Positions 35,784 through 44,726 of a stretch of DNA of 64,000 nt are shown in pieces. Position numbers and translations under genes: made by a program. This DNA comes from Paucidesulfovibrio sp050251775 (GTDB lineage: Bacteria > Desulfobacterota > Desulfovibrionia > Desulfovibrionales > Desulfovibrionaceae). Where the stretch lies: contig JBFWMD010000010.1 of the NCBI GenBank assembly GCA_050251775.1, forward strand, positions 4,781 through 68,780. Direction: 5' to 3'. The notes beneath the pieces were generated by a model. That model made no database searches. It saw nothing but the letters and a program-made list of their open reading frames with translations, and was not told the DNA's origin. The number at the start of each line of letters is the position of its first letter. Positions within the stretch are counted from its first letter, which is position 1.

Positions 35784-37232
35784 CTACGCTTCCCCCTCTT
35801 GGGGCGCGGACGCGTCCGCTTCGAGATAGTTTTCGCCCACCTGCCAGATGCTGCCTGCGCCGAGCGTCAGGAAGAGGTCGCCAGGAGAGAGCAGCAGGGG
35901 CAGTTCCTGTTCAATCTGCTCGAAATTCTCGTAAAAGGTCACCTTGGTGTCGCTGATCTGGCGGATGCCCTGGGCCAGGGACAGGCCGTTCACGCCGGGA
36001 ATGGGCGATTCGCAGGCCGGATAGATCTCCGTGAGCAGAAGCAGGTCGGCCTTTGTAAAGGCCTTGCAGAATTCGCCGAAGAGCGCCTGGGTCCGGGTGA
36101 AGCGGTGGGGCTGGAAGGCCACCACAAGCCGCCGGTCCGGGTAGCAGGACTTGGCCGTGTTCAGGGTGGCCATGATTTCCGCCGGGTGGTGTCCGTAGTC
36201 GTCCACCACGAGCACGCCCTTGCGCTCGCCCTTGCGCTCGAAGCGGCGGCCCACCCCGCCGAAATTGGCCAGCCCGCGCAGAATGGCGTCCTTGTCCAGT
36301 CCCGCCTCCAGGCTCACGCCGATGGCGCCCAGGGCGTTGAGGATGTTGTGGTGGCCGGGGTGCGAAAGATTGACCTCACCCCAGAACTCGTCGTCCAGGT
36401 AGACGTTGAACACGCTGCGCAGGCCCGCGCTGATGATCTCGCCGCGCAGGCGGTTCTTCTCGCCGAGGCCGTAGGTCAGAAACGGGCGCTTGATGCGCGG
36501 CAAAAGCCGCTGCACGCCGGGGTCGTCTCCGCAGACGATGTTCATGCCGTAAAAGGGCACGGCGTTCATGAAGTCGGTGAAAGAGTCGTCGATGGCCTGC
36601 TGGTCCGCGTAGTGGTCCATGTGGTCGCGGTCCACGTTGGTCACGATGGAGATGACCGGGGAGAGCAACAGGAAGGAGCCGTCGGACTCGTCCGCCTCGG
36701 CGATGAGGTATTCGCCCTCGCCCAGGCGCGCGTTGGCGCCGTACGTGTTCAGCCGGCCGCCGATGATCACGGTGGGGTCCAGGTTCGCTTCGGTGAAAAT
36801 GGTGGCCAGAAGCGAGGTGGTCGTGGTCTTGCCGTGGGTTCCGGCCACGGCAATGCCAGACTGCAGGCGCATCAGCTCCGCAAGCATTTCCGCGCGGGGG
36901 ATGATCGGGATGTTCAGCTCGCGCGCGCGGATCATTTCCGGGTTGTCCTCGGGAATGGCCGTGGACTTGACCACCACGTCCGCGCCTTCGACGTTGTCCG
37001 CGCCGTGGCCGATGAAGATGCTTGCGCCCAGGCGCTGGAGCCGCTTTACCGCCGCGCCTGCGGAAAGATCGGAACCTGTGACCGTGAAGCCCATGTTGAT
37101 GAGTACTTCGGCGATGCCGTTCATGCCGGAGCCGCCGATGCCGACCATATGGATGTGGTTGACCCGGCTGCGCATCATGTGCCGCGCAACAGTGGGAGCC
37201 AGGTTCACGTTGGGGCCTTGGGCCGCTGTCAT
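35784..37232 (-). CDS. murC: UDP-N-acetylmuramate--L-alanine ligase
   Basis: Adds L-Ala to UDP-MurNAc. The 482-residue Mur ligase has HIHMVGIGGSGMNGIAEVL near residue 30, the ATP loop AGTHGKTTTTSLL, NVDRDHMDHY and the C-terminal DDYGHHPAEI and AFQPHRFTRT motifs. The start at 37232 overlaps the murG stop (ATGA). An M at residue 19 or 20 would also give a functional protein. Confidence 0.95.
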   Translation of the reverse strand: MTAAQGPNVNLAPTVARHMMRSRVNHIHMVGIGGSGMNGIAEVLINMGFTVTGSDLSAGAAVKRLQRLGASIFIGHGADNVEGADVVVKSTAIPEDNPEMIRARELNIPIIPRAEMLAELMRLQSGIAVAGTHGKTTTTSLLATIFTEANLDPTVIIGGRLNTYGANARLGEGEYLIAEADESDGSFLLLSPVISIVTNVDRDHMDHYADQQAIDDSFTDFMNAVPFYGMNIVCGDDPGVQRLLPRIKRPFLTYGLGEKNRLRGEIISAGLRSVFNVYLDDEFWGEVNLSHPGHHNILNALGAIGVSLEAGLDKDAILRGLANFGGVGRRFERKGERKGVLVVDDYGHHPAEIMATLNTAKSCYPDRRLVVAFQPHRFTRTQALFGEFCKAFTKADLLLLTEIYPACESPIPGVNGLSLAQGIRQISDTKVTFYENFEQIEQELPLLLSPGDLFLTLGAGSIWQVGENYLEADASAPQEGEA

Positions 37233-38335
37233 GCCTTCCTTCCTTTATGCTTGGCGGCCAGCCGTTCGAGTCGGTTCACGATCTCGGCAGCCGCGTCCGG
37301 TCTGGCGAAGCCGCGCGCGGCTTCGGCCATCCGGTCGAGTTTGTTCGCGTCGCTGAGCAGGCCCAGCACTGTGCCCGAAAGCGTGCCGCCGCCCAGTCCG
37401 TCCTGGGGCAGCAAGCGTGCCGCCCCGACCCGTTCCATGGCCTGGGCATTGCGGGTCTGGTGGTCGTGCGTGGCGTGCGGAAAAGGCACGAACACGCAGG
37501 CCCGCCCGGCCGCGGCCGCCTCGAAGACCGTGCTTGCGCCGGAGCGGCAGAAGATAAGATCCGCTTCGGCATAGGCCGTGGCCATGTCCTCGAGGAAGCC
37601 CACAGCCCGGAACTGGGGTCCGTCCGGATCAAAACCTATGGCCGCGTAGCCCGTGCGCACGCGCTCCAGGTCCGCGGGGCCGGCCTGATGCAGCACCGCG
37701 ACTCCGGCATCGCGCAGGGTGGGCAGGGCCTCGATCACGGCGTCGTTGAGCGCCCGCGCGCCCTGGCTGCCGCCGAGTACGAGCAGGTTCCGGCCCCAGG
37801 TCCTGGCCGCGCGGCCCACGGCCGCGATGTCCGCGCGCACGGGATTGCCCGTGACCACGCAGCGGTTCGCCGGGAACCATTTCCGACTTTCCTCGAAAGA
37901 AAGATACATTTCGTCCGCAAAACGGCGCAGAGAGCGGTTGGCAGCACCGGGCACGGAGTTCTGTTCGTGCAAGGCGGCGGGAATTCCGAGCAGGCTCGCG
38001 GCCAGCACCGGAGCGAACCCCGCGTATCCGCCGAAGCCGAGCACGGCGTCGGGCCGGATGCGGCGCATCAGGGCCAGGGATTTGAGCACGGCTCCAGCCA
38101 GCCAGAACGGGGCCGAGAGCTTGCGCAGGCCTGTGCCGAGCACGCCCCGTGCCGGCAGCCGCACGAACTCCAGCCCGGCTCTGGCGGCCAGCGCGCCCTC
38201 GGGGCCGCCGCCGCCCGCAAAGATCACCCGGCATTTGGGGTTGCGTTGCCGCGCTTCCTGGGCCACGGCCAGGGCCGGAAAGATGTGTCCGCCCGTGCCG
38301 CCCGTGGTCACGATCAGGGTTTGCAGCGCGTTCAT
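37229..38335 (-). CDS. murG: UDP-GlcNAc--lipid I GlcNAc-transferase
   Basis: The cytoplasmic-face glycosyltransferase that converts lipid I to lipid II. The 368-residue protein starts at 38335 (ATGA overlap with the ftsW stop) with LIVTTGGTGGHIFPALAVA, the first GGTGGH motif, then FGGYAGFAPVLAA and HEQNSVPGAANR, and the C-terminal LLVLGGSQGARALND and FCRSGASTVFEAAAAG motifs. Confidence 0.95.
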   Translation of the reverse strand: MNALQTLIVTTGGTGGHIFPALAVAQEARQRNPKCRVIFAGGGGPEGALAARAGLEFVRLPARGVLGTGLRKLSAPFWLAGAVLKSLALMRRIRPDAVLGFGGYAGFAPVLAASLLGIPAALHEQNSVPGAANRSLRRFADEMYLSFEESRKWFPANRCVVTGNPVRADIAAVGRAARTWGRNLLVLGGSQGARALNDAVIEALPTLRDAGVAVLHQAGPADLERVRTGYAAIGFDPDGPQFRAVGFLEDMATAYAEADLIFCRSGASTVFEAAAAGRACVFVPFPHATHDHQTRNAQAMERVGAARLLPQDGLGGGTLSGTVLGLLSDANKLDRMAEAARGFARPDAAAEIVNRLERLAAKHKGRKA

Positions 38336-39453
38336 GCCCGCCCCCGTCTGGAGAGGTTCAGGAGCACGCCCACGCACATGAACGAAACGATCAGGCTGGA
38401 GCCCCCGTAGCTCATGAAGGGCATGGGCACGCCCTTGGGCGGAACCGTTCCCAGGACCACGGCCAGATTGAAGAGAAAGCCCAGCGTGATGATCAGGATC
38501 ATGCCGAAGGCGGTGAAGCGGTCCTGGAGGTCCTCCTGGAGCAGGGCGATACGCAGGCCCCGGAAGATGATGAAGCCCACCAGCAAAAAGATCAGGGACA
38601 TGCCCAGAAAGCCCAGCTCCTCGCCCACCACGGCCATGATGAAATCGTTGTGCGCCTCGGGCAGGAAAAAGAGTTTCTGCTTGCCCGCACCCAGGCCCAC
38701 GCCCGTGAGTTTGCCCGAGCCAAAGGCGTAGAGGGACTGCACGAGCTGGTAGCCCTCGTTGCGCGCTACCTTGAAGGGGTCGAGGAACGCGGTCCAGCGC
38801 TTGTAGCGGTAGGGTTCCTGCATGATCAGCAGCCATCCGCCCCAGGCCATGAAGGTGAAGGAGCCGAGCAGATAGGTCAGGCGCGTGCCGCCCACGAGGC
38901 ACATGAAGAAGAGCAGGGAGGCCAGGAACGCGGCGCCGCCGAAGTCGGGCTGGGCCAGGAGCAGCACGCAGAGCACGCCCGTGACCAGGAAGGGCGGGAG
39001 CATGCCCACGCTCAGGGTCCGGACTTTTTCCTGCTTGCGCGCGAAGAAGTAGGCCAGATAAAGCACCAGGGCGAACTTGGCGAACTCCAGGGGCTGGAAA
39101 TTGGCCACGCCCAGGCTCATCCAGCGTTTTGCTCCGCCCGCCTTGACGCCCAGGGGCGTGAATGCGCACAGGACAAGGAGCACCGCCGCCACCACGAGCC
39201 AGAAATAGGTCAGGTCGTAGAAGACCACGCGGGGCAGCCGGTAACATCCGTACATCAACAGCGCACCGAGGAGGAAAAACACGGACTGCTTCTTGAAGAA
39301 GAAGTATTTGTCTCCGAAGAACCGCTCGGCCATGATTCCGCTGGAGGACAGAACCATAATCAGGCCGATGCCCGCCAGAAGCAGCACGGCGATGAGCAGC
39401 CAGTAATCCGTGGGGGGGAGCAGTTTTCCTCCTGCCAGGCGCACGTTCTTCAT
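38332..39453 (-). CDS. ftsW: FtsW peptidoglycan glycosyltransferase (SEDS family)
   Basis: A 373-residue polytopic protein of the SEDS family, which polymerises lipid II at the septum. Ten membrane segments are expected. Signatures visible are SSSGIMAERFFGDKYFFFKKQ, AKRWMSLGVANFQPLEFAK, LAQPDFGGAAF, GSGKLTGVGLGAGKQKLFFLPEAHNDFI region and the closing VPPKGVPMPFMSYGGSSL. It starts within the murD stop (ATGA). Confidence 0.95.
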   Translation of the reverse strand: MKNVRLAGGKLLPPTDYWLLIAVLLLAGIGLIMVLSSSGIMAERFFGDKYFFFKKQSVFFLLGALLMYGCYRLPRVVFYDLTYFWLVVAAVLLVLCAFTPLGVKAGGAKRWMSLGVANFQPLEFAKFALVLYLAYFFARKQEKVRTLSVGMLPPFLVTGVLCVLLLAQPDFGGAAFLASLLFFMCLVGGTRLTYLLGSFTFMAWGGWLLIMQEPYRYKRWTAFLDPFKVARNEGYQLVQSLYAFGSGKLTGVGLGAGKQKLFFLPEAHNDFIMAVVGEELGFLGMSLIFLLVGFIIFRGLRIALLQEDLQDRFTAFGMILIITLGFLFNLAVVLGTVPPKGVPMPFMSYGGSSLIVSFMCVGVLLNLSRRGRA

Positions 39454-40766
39454 GCCAGCGCCTCCGCGATGCGCTTGAAGTGGTCGCCGCGTTCGCCGTA
39501 GCTCTTGTAGGCGTCGAAGCTGGATGTGGCCGGGGAAAGCAGAATCACGTCGCCGGGCCGGGCCGAGGCAAAGAGCCGCTGCACGGCCTTTTCCAGGTCC
39601 GGTTCCCAGAAGGTTTCGAATTCGTCCCGGAGCGCGGGTTCGAAGATTTCGCGCGATGCGCCGAACAGGCCCACCTGGACCACCCGGCCGCGCATGGCCG
39701 GGGCCAGCTCTCCGGCCACGTCCCCGCCCTTGAACACGCCGCCGAGCAAGAGCCGCACGGGCTGGTCAAAGCTGCGCAGGGCCGCGCAGACCGCGTCCAG
39801 GGTGGTGGCCTTGGAGTCGTCCACAAAGCGGACGCCGTGCTTTTCGGCCACGGGCTGCTGCCGGTGGGCCAGGGGATGGAATTCGCGCAGGGCTGCGGCG
39901 GCCTGTTCCAGCGTCACGCCCAGTTCCTTCACGGCCAGCCAGGCCGCCGTGATATTGGCCCGGTTGTGTACGCCCGGCAGATGCGGGGCCTCCAGGGTCG
40001 CGGCCTCGGCATGGTCCGGGGAGAACCAGATCCTGCGCGCCCGGGTGAAGTCGCGGCCCGCCAGTCCGGAGCGCATCTCCTCGGGCAGGATGGCGGCTCC
40101 GCTCTTGTCCATGCGGGCAAAAAGATTCAGCTTGGCCGAGAGGTATTCCTCCAGGTTCTCGTGGTAGTCCAGATGGTTCGGCGCGAAATTGAGCAGCACA
40201 GCCACCTGCGGCTGGAAGAGCCGGACGTTCTGGAGCTGGAAGCTGGAAACTTCGAGCACGACCACGTCGGTGCGCTCCCCGGAGAGCGGCAGCTCGCAGA
40301 GCGGCGTGCCGATGTTGCCGCCCACGAACACGGAGCGTCCCGCCTTGCGCAGAATTTCGCCCACCAGCGTGGTGGTGGTCGTTTTGCCGTTGGTCCCGGT
40401 GATGGCCAGGATGGGGCACTGCGTGAACCAGGAGCCCAGTTCCAGTTCGCTGACAACCCGCTGTGCGGGCACGTCCGCCAGCACCTCGGCCATGCGTTTC
40501 ACGGGCACGCCGGGGCTGAGAACCACGAGTTCCGCACCCGCGAACTGCTCGCGCGTATGCGGCCCCAGTTCCAGGCGCACGTTGCTTCCCAGGTCGGGAA
40601 GCGTGGTGGGATCCAGGCTCTCGTTGGTATCCGCGAGCAGCACCCGCGCGCCCATGCCCGCGAGCAGCGCGGCCGCGGCACGGCCCGAGCGGCCCGCGCC
40701 CACGACCACGGTTTTGCGGTCCCGGTACTGTTCGCGATTGCGGATGTCTTCCGGAAGAAGGTCCAT
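39450..40766 (-). CDS. murD: UDP-N-acetylmuramoylalanine--D-glutamate ligase
   Basis: Adds D-Glu to UDP-MurNAc-Ala. The 438-residue Mur ligase has VVGAGRSGRAAAALL at the start, the ATP loop AITGTNGKTTTTTL, NFAPNHLDYHENLEEY and FVDDSKATTLDAV in the C-terminal part, and ends with ATSSFDAYKSYGERGDHF, a MurD signature. It lies 4 nt downstream of mraY. Confidence 0.95.
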   Translation of the reverse strand: MDLLPEDIRNREQYRDRKTVVVGAGRSGRAAAALLAGMGARVLLADTNESLDPTTLPDLGSNVRLELGPHTREQFAGAELVVLSPGVPVKRMAEVLADVPAQRVVSELELGSWFTQCPILAITGTNGKTTTTTLVGEILRKAGRSVFVGGNIGTPLCELPLSGERTDVVVLEVSSFQLQNVRLFQPQVAVLLNFAPNHLDYHENLEEYLSAKLNLFARMDKSGAAILPEEMRSGLAGRDFTRARRIWFSPDHAEAATLEAPHLPGVHNRANITAAWLAVKELGVTLEQAAAALREFHPLAHRQQPVAEKHGVRFVDDSKATTLDAVCAALRSFDQPVRLLLGGVFKGGDVAGELAPAMRGRVVQVGLFGASREIFEPALRDEFETFWEPDLEKAVQRLFASARPGDVILLSPATSSFDAYKSYGERGDHFKRIAEALA

Positions 40767-40770
40767 TCCT

Positions 40771-41847
40771 CTACCTCAGCTTCAGGGTGGAAAGCGCCAC
40801 CAGCGCCAGGAGAATCGAAAGAATCCAGAACCGGATGATGATCTTGGATTCCGGGATGCCCTTGAGTTCGAAATGATGGTGCAGGGGGGCCATGCGGAAG
40901 ATGCGTTTGCCCCCGGAAAACCGGAAATAGCCCACCTGCAGGATCACGGACACGGTCTCGAAGACGAAAACGCCGCCCACGATGACCAGCAGCAGCTCCT
41001 GTTTTGCCAGCACGGCCAGGAAACCCAGGGCTCCTCCCAGGCTCAGCGAGCCCACGTCGCCCATGAAGACCTGGGCCGGGTAGGCGTTGTACCAGAGAAA
41101 GCCCAGGCCCGCGCCCACGAGCGCCCCGCAGAAGACTGTGACCTCGCCCGCGCCCGGCACGGGCAGCACGTTCAGGTAGCCGGCCATGCTAGCGTGGCCC
41201 GCCACGTAGATGAACAGGGCGAAGCAGGCCGCGTTGACGATGAACGGGCCGATGGCCAGTCCGTCCAGTCCGTCCGTAAGATTCACGGCATTGGACGTGC
41301 CCACGAGCACGAACACGGCCATGGGCAGGTAGAACCAGCCCAGGTCCGGGTGGAGATTCTTGAAGAACGGCACGGCCAGCACCGTGTTGAAGTCCGGCAT
41401 GGAGAGCAGCCCTGCCACGGCGAGCATGGCCACGAGCATCTGGCCGCTGAACTTGGCCCGGGCCGAAAGGCCCAGATTCCGGCGTTTGACCACCTTGATG
41501 TAGTCGTCGGCAAAGCCCACCGCGCCAAAACCCACGTAGACGAAGATGGTCAGCCAGAGTTGCACGTTGGTCAGGTCGCCCCAGAGCAGGGTGCTGACCA
41601 GCACGGCCAGGGCGATGATCAGCCCGCCCATGGTGGGCGTGCCTTCCTTGCACTGGTGCGCCGGGCCGTCCTCGCGGATGTACTGGCCGCACTTGAGCCG
41701 CTTGAGCCAGCGGATCATGCGCGGGCCAAAGAGCACGGAAATGACCAGGGCCGTGAGCAGCGCGTAGATGGACCGGAACGTGATGTACCGGAAGACGTTG
41801 AAGACGCTGATGGTGTCCGAGAGCGGGTAGAGCAGATGATAAATCAT
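40771..41847 (-). CDS. mraY: Phospho-N-acetylmuramoyl-pentapeptide transferase
   Basis: Makes lipid I on the inner membrane. The 358-residue polytopic protein shows the catalytic Asp pair in GFADDYIKVVKRRNLGL, NLTDGLDGLAIG, and the C-terminal MAPLHHHFELKGIPESKI. It starts within the murF stop (ATGA). Confidence 0.96.
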   Translation of the reverse strand: MIYHLLYPLSDTISVFNVFRYITFRSIYALLTALVISVLFGPRMIRWLKRLKCGQYIREDGPAHQCKEGTPTMGGLIIALAVLVSTLLWGDLTNVQLWLTIFVYVGFGAVGFADDYIKVVKRRNLGLSARAKFSGQMLVAMLAVAGLLSMPDFNTVLAVPFFKNLHPDLGWFYLPMAVFVLVGTSNAVNLTDGLDGLAIGPFIVNAACFALFIYVAGHASMAGYLNVLPVPGAGEVTVFCGALVGAGLGFLWYNAYPAQVFMGDVGSLSLGGALGFLAVLAKQELLLVIVGGVFVFETVSVILQVGYFRFSGGKRIFRMAPLHHHFELKGIPESKIIIRFWILSILLALVALSTLKLR

Positions 41848-43250
41848 TGCCCGTCCTCCCCGTGGGTGTCGAGTTCGCGGCAGAGCGCTCCGGCATAGTC
41901 TTCCATGCGGCAGGAGCGGGAGCCCTTGAAGAGCACCACGGCGTTCTTCAGCCCAAGCTGACGCCAGCGGCGCAGCAGGGTTTCGGGCGAGGAGAGCGGT
42001 TCCACGCGGGCGTTCTCACCGTAGCCGAGGGCCACGTCCCGGGCGTACTCACCGTGGAAGAAAATCGCGGCCGGAGCCACGTCACGCAGGTGCTGGCCGA
42101 GACGCACATGTTCTTCCACGGCCCCGGAACCAAGTTCCTTCATGTCGCCGAGCACCAGTACCAGCGGACGCTCGCTGCCGGAGCGGGCCATTTCCCAGGC
42201 CGTGGTCACGGCTCCGCGCATGGAGAGCGGATTGGCGTTGTAGGTGTCGTCGATGACGGTCACGCCTCCCCGGCAGGAACAGGCAAAGCGCTGTGCCGGC
42301 GTGCGGGTTTCGTTCAGGCCCGCGAGCAGGGACTGGCCGGACTGGCCGAGCAGGCCGAGCAGGTGGGCAGCGGTGGCGGCCGCGCCGATGTTCTCGGCGA
42401 AATGAGCGCCGCAGAAGGGCAGTTCCGCTTCCAGCTCGAAATCCGGCGTGCGAACGAGATAGCGCCCCCGGCCATCGGGCAGCGCGCCGAGGAAGGAGCA
42501 GAAATAGGGGTGGCCCGAATCCACGGTGGAATACAGGGTCGCCTCGGGCCGGAGTCGGAGCGCTTCCTCGCGCAGCAGTTCGTGGTCCGCGTTGACCACG
42601 GCCAGGCCGCCGGGGCGCAAATGCCGGAGCAGCGAGGCCTTGGCCCGGGCCACGCCGCGCAGGTCGCCCAGCCCCTCCAGATGCGCGGGACCGATGTTAT
42701 GGATCACGGCCATGTCCGGGGAGGCCACAGGCCCGAGTTCGTCCATGTCGTGGGGTTTGCTGATGCCCAGTTCCAGGACCCAGAGGTCCGCGTCCGGATC
42801 GGCGCGGAAAATGGACAGGGGCAGGCCGATCTGGTTGTTCAGATTGCCGGCGTTGCGGCTGACGCGCCCGTTCTGCGCGGCCACGGACGCGAGCATTTCC
42901 TTGACCGTGGTCTTGCCCGCCGAGCCGGTCACGGCCACGACCCTTGCCTGGGCCGCGTCGCGGCAGGCGCGGGCCAGAAGGCCCATGCCCCGCACCGTGT
43001 CGCGGACCATGAGCACGGGCACGGGCAGGTCGAGCATGCGTGACGCCAGCACGGCGGCGGCTCCGGAACGCGCCGCGGTTTCGGCGAATTCATGGCCGTC
43101 AAAGCGTTCGCCTTCGATGCAGACAAAGAGGTCGCCCGGCTCCACTGCGCGGCTGTCCGTGCAGACGTTCCCGAAGGCCACGTCGTTTTCAGGGGCGGTG
43201 TTGGTCCCGCCGAGGAGAATGCGCTCCGCGGCGCTAAGGGTCAGATTCAA
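41844..43250 (-). CDS. murF: UDP-N-acetylmuramoyl-tripeptide--D-alanyl-D-alanine ligase
   Basis: Adds the D-Ala-D-Ala dipeptide. The 468-residue Mur ligase has the N-terminal TDSRAVEPGDLFVCIEGE, the ATP loop VTGSAGKTTVKEML, NIGPAHLEGLGDL, VIDDTYNANPLSMRGA and LVLGDMKELG motifs typical of MurF. It starts within the murE stop (ATGA). Confidence 0.95.
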   Translation of the reverse strand: MNLTLSAAERILLGGTNTAPENDVAFGNVCTDSRAVEPGDLFVCIEGERFDGHEFAETAARSGAAAVLASRMLDLPVPVLMVRDTVRGMGLLARACRDAAQARVVAVTGSAGKTTVKEMLASVAAQNGRVSRNAGNLNNQIGLPLSIFRADPDADLWVLELGISKPHDMDELGPVASPDMAVIHNIGPAHLEGLGDLRGVARAKASLLRHLRPGGLAVVNADHELLREEALRLRPEATLYSTVDSGHPYFCSFLGALPDGRGRYLVRTPDFELEAELPFCGAHFAENIGAAATAAHLLGLLGQSGQSLLAGLNETRTPAQRFACSCRGGVTVIDDTYNANPLSMRGAVTTAWEMARSGSERPLVLVLGDMKELGSGAVEEHVRLGQHLRDVAPAAIFFHGEYARDVALGYGENARVEPLSSPETLLRRWRQLGLKNAVVLFKGSRSCRMEDYAGALCRELDTHGEDGQ

Positions 43251-44707
43251 CCGAGAACCTCCTGGATGGCGCGGCCCACGGCCTCCACGTCGGAGAACGG
43301 AAACTTTTCGTCTCCGATCTGCTGGTAGTTCTCATGGCCTTTCCCGGCCACCAGAAGCACATCGCCCGGCTCCATGAGACCCACGGCGCGGACAATGGCT
43401 GCGTAGCGGTCCGGTTCCTCGATGGCCTGGGGACACCCTGCCAGGCCGGGCTTGGCGTCGGCCATGATCGCCAGCGGGTCCTCGTGCCTGGGATTGTCCG
43501 AGGTCAGGATGCCCACATCGGCCATGCGGGCCACGGCCTGGGCCATGAGCGGGCGTTTGGTCTTGTCGCGGTTGCCGCCGCAGCCGAAAAGAGTCAGCAG
43601 CCGCCCACGGGTCAGGCCGTGCAGGGCCGTGAGCACGTTGATCAGCGCGTCCGGGGTGTGGGCGTAGTCCACGAAGACATCCAGGCCGTGCTCGTTGGGC
43701 ACGCGCTCCAGACGTCCGGGCACTCCGGCAAAGCTCTCCAGCCGGCGCAGGTCGCGCTGGCCCAGGCCCAGACAGAGGCCCACGGCCTGGGCCGCGAGCA
43801 GGTTCTGGGCGTTGTGGCGTCCGATGAGCGGGGAGTCCAGCTCCCAGGTCGCGCCCTGGCGGTGCATGCGCAGGGAAAGCCCGGCGGACGAGGAGGAGAG
43901 GATCTCGCCGCGCAGAACGTCGCGGTCCGGGGGGGCTTCGCCCAGTCCGTAGGCCAGGGCCAGGGGAGCCTCGGCCAGCAGACGGCGACCATAGGGATCG
44001 TCGTAGTTGAGCACCCAGGTTTTGTCCTGGTTGGGCCGCGTGCGGAAGAGCTCGGCCTTGGCGTTGAAATAGTTCTCCATGTCGCCATGGTAGTCGAGGT
44101 GATCCTGGGTCACGTTGGTCAGCACGGCCACGTCGAAACGCAGCCCGGCGATGCGCTTTTGCTCAATGGAGTGGGAGGAGGCCTCCATGACCACGGCGTC
44201 CACGTCGCTGTCCGCCATGTTGTGGATCAACTCGTGCAGGGTCCAGCAGTCCGGGGTTGTCAGCGTGGCGTCCAGGGAGAACCCGGGCCAGCGGTAAGCC
44301 ACGGTTCCCATGAGTCCTGCTTTGAGTCCGGCCGAGGCGAGCAAATGTTCGATGATGAAGGCCGTGGTGGTCTTGCCGTTGGTCCCGGTGATGCCCACAA
44401 GCTTGAGGTGCTGGTCGTCCGCGTGGAAATGCGCGCGGGCCAGTTCGCCCAGTGCTTCGGCCGCGTCGGGCCGGACCAGCAGCGTGGCGTCGCTGTCGCG
44501 GGTCCAGCCACCGTCGCGTTCGGCCACGATGTATTTCGCGCCGCGCTGAAGCGCGGCGGGGATGAAGTCCATGCCAGCGACTTTGCTGCCGGGCAGGGCC
44601 ACAAAAACTTCGCCGTCCAGGACCTTGCGCGAGTCCGTCCGGACCCGCAGGCCTCCGGTCACGGCCGCGAGGAGTTCGGCCCAGGCTGTTTCTTCGGGAG
44701 TGGACAT
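43247..44707 (-). CDS. murE: UDP-N-acetylmuramoyl-tripeptide synthetase, meso-DAP-adding type
   Basis: The 486-residue Mur ligase has VRTDSRKVLDGEVFVALPG, the ATP loop GITGTNGKTTTAFI, TQDHLDYHG, FVDYAHTPDALINVL, FGCGGNRDKTKRPLMAQ and DNPRHEDP; the DNPR motif indicates that it adds meso-diaminopimelate. The start at 44707 was chosen because it lies just after the ftsI stop with AAAGG upstream; the ATG at 44752 would overlap ftsI by 26 nt. Confidence 0.94.
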   Translation of the reverse strand: MSTPEETAWAELLAAVTGGLRVRTDSRKVLDGEVFVALPGSKVAGMDFIPAALQRGAKYIVAERDGGWTRDSDATLLVRPDAAEALGELARAHFHADDQHLKLVGITGTNGKTTTAFIIEHLLASAGLKAGLMGTVAYRWPGFSLDATLTTPDCWTLHELIHNMADSDVDAVVMEASSHSIEQKRIAGLRFDVAVLTNVTQDHLDYHGDMENYFNAKAELFRTRPNQDKTWVLNYDDPYGRRLLAEAPLALAYGLGEAPPDRDVLRGEILSSSSAGLSLRMHRQGATWELDSPLIGRHNAQNLLAAQAVGLCLGLGQRDLRRLESFAGVPGRLERVPNEHGLDVFVDYAHTPDALINVLTALHGLTRGRLLTLFGCGGNRDKTKRPLMAQAVARMADVGILTSDNPRHEDPLAIMADAKPGLAGCPQAIEEPDRYAAIVRAVGLMEPGDVLLVAGKGHENYQQIGDEKFPFSDVEAVGRAIQEVLG

Positions 44708-44726
44708 CTTCTTCTTGCGCCTTTCG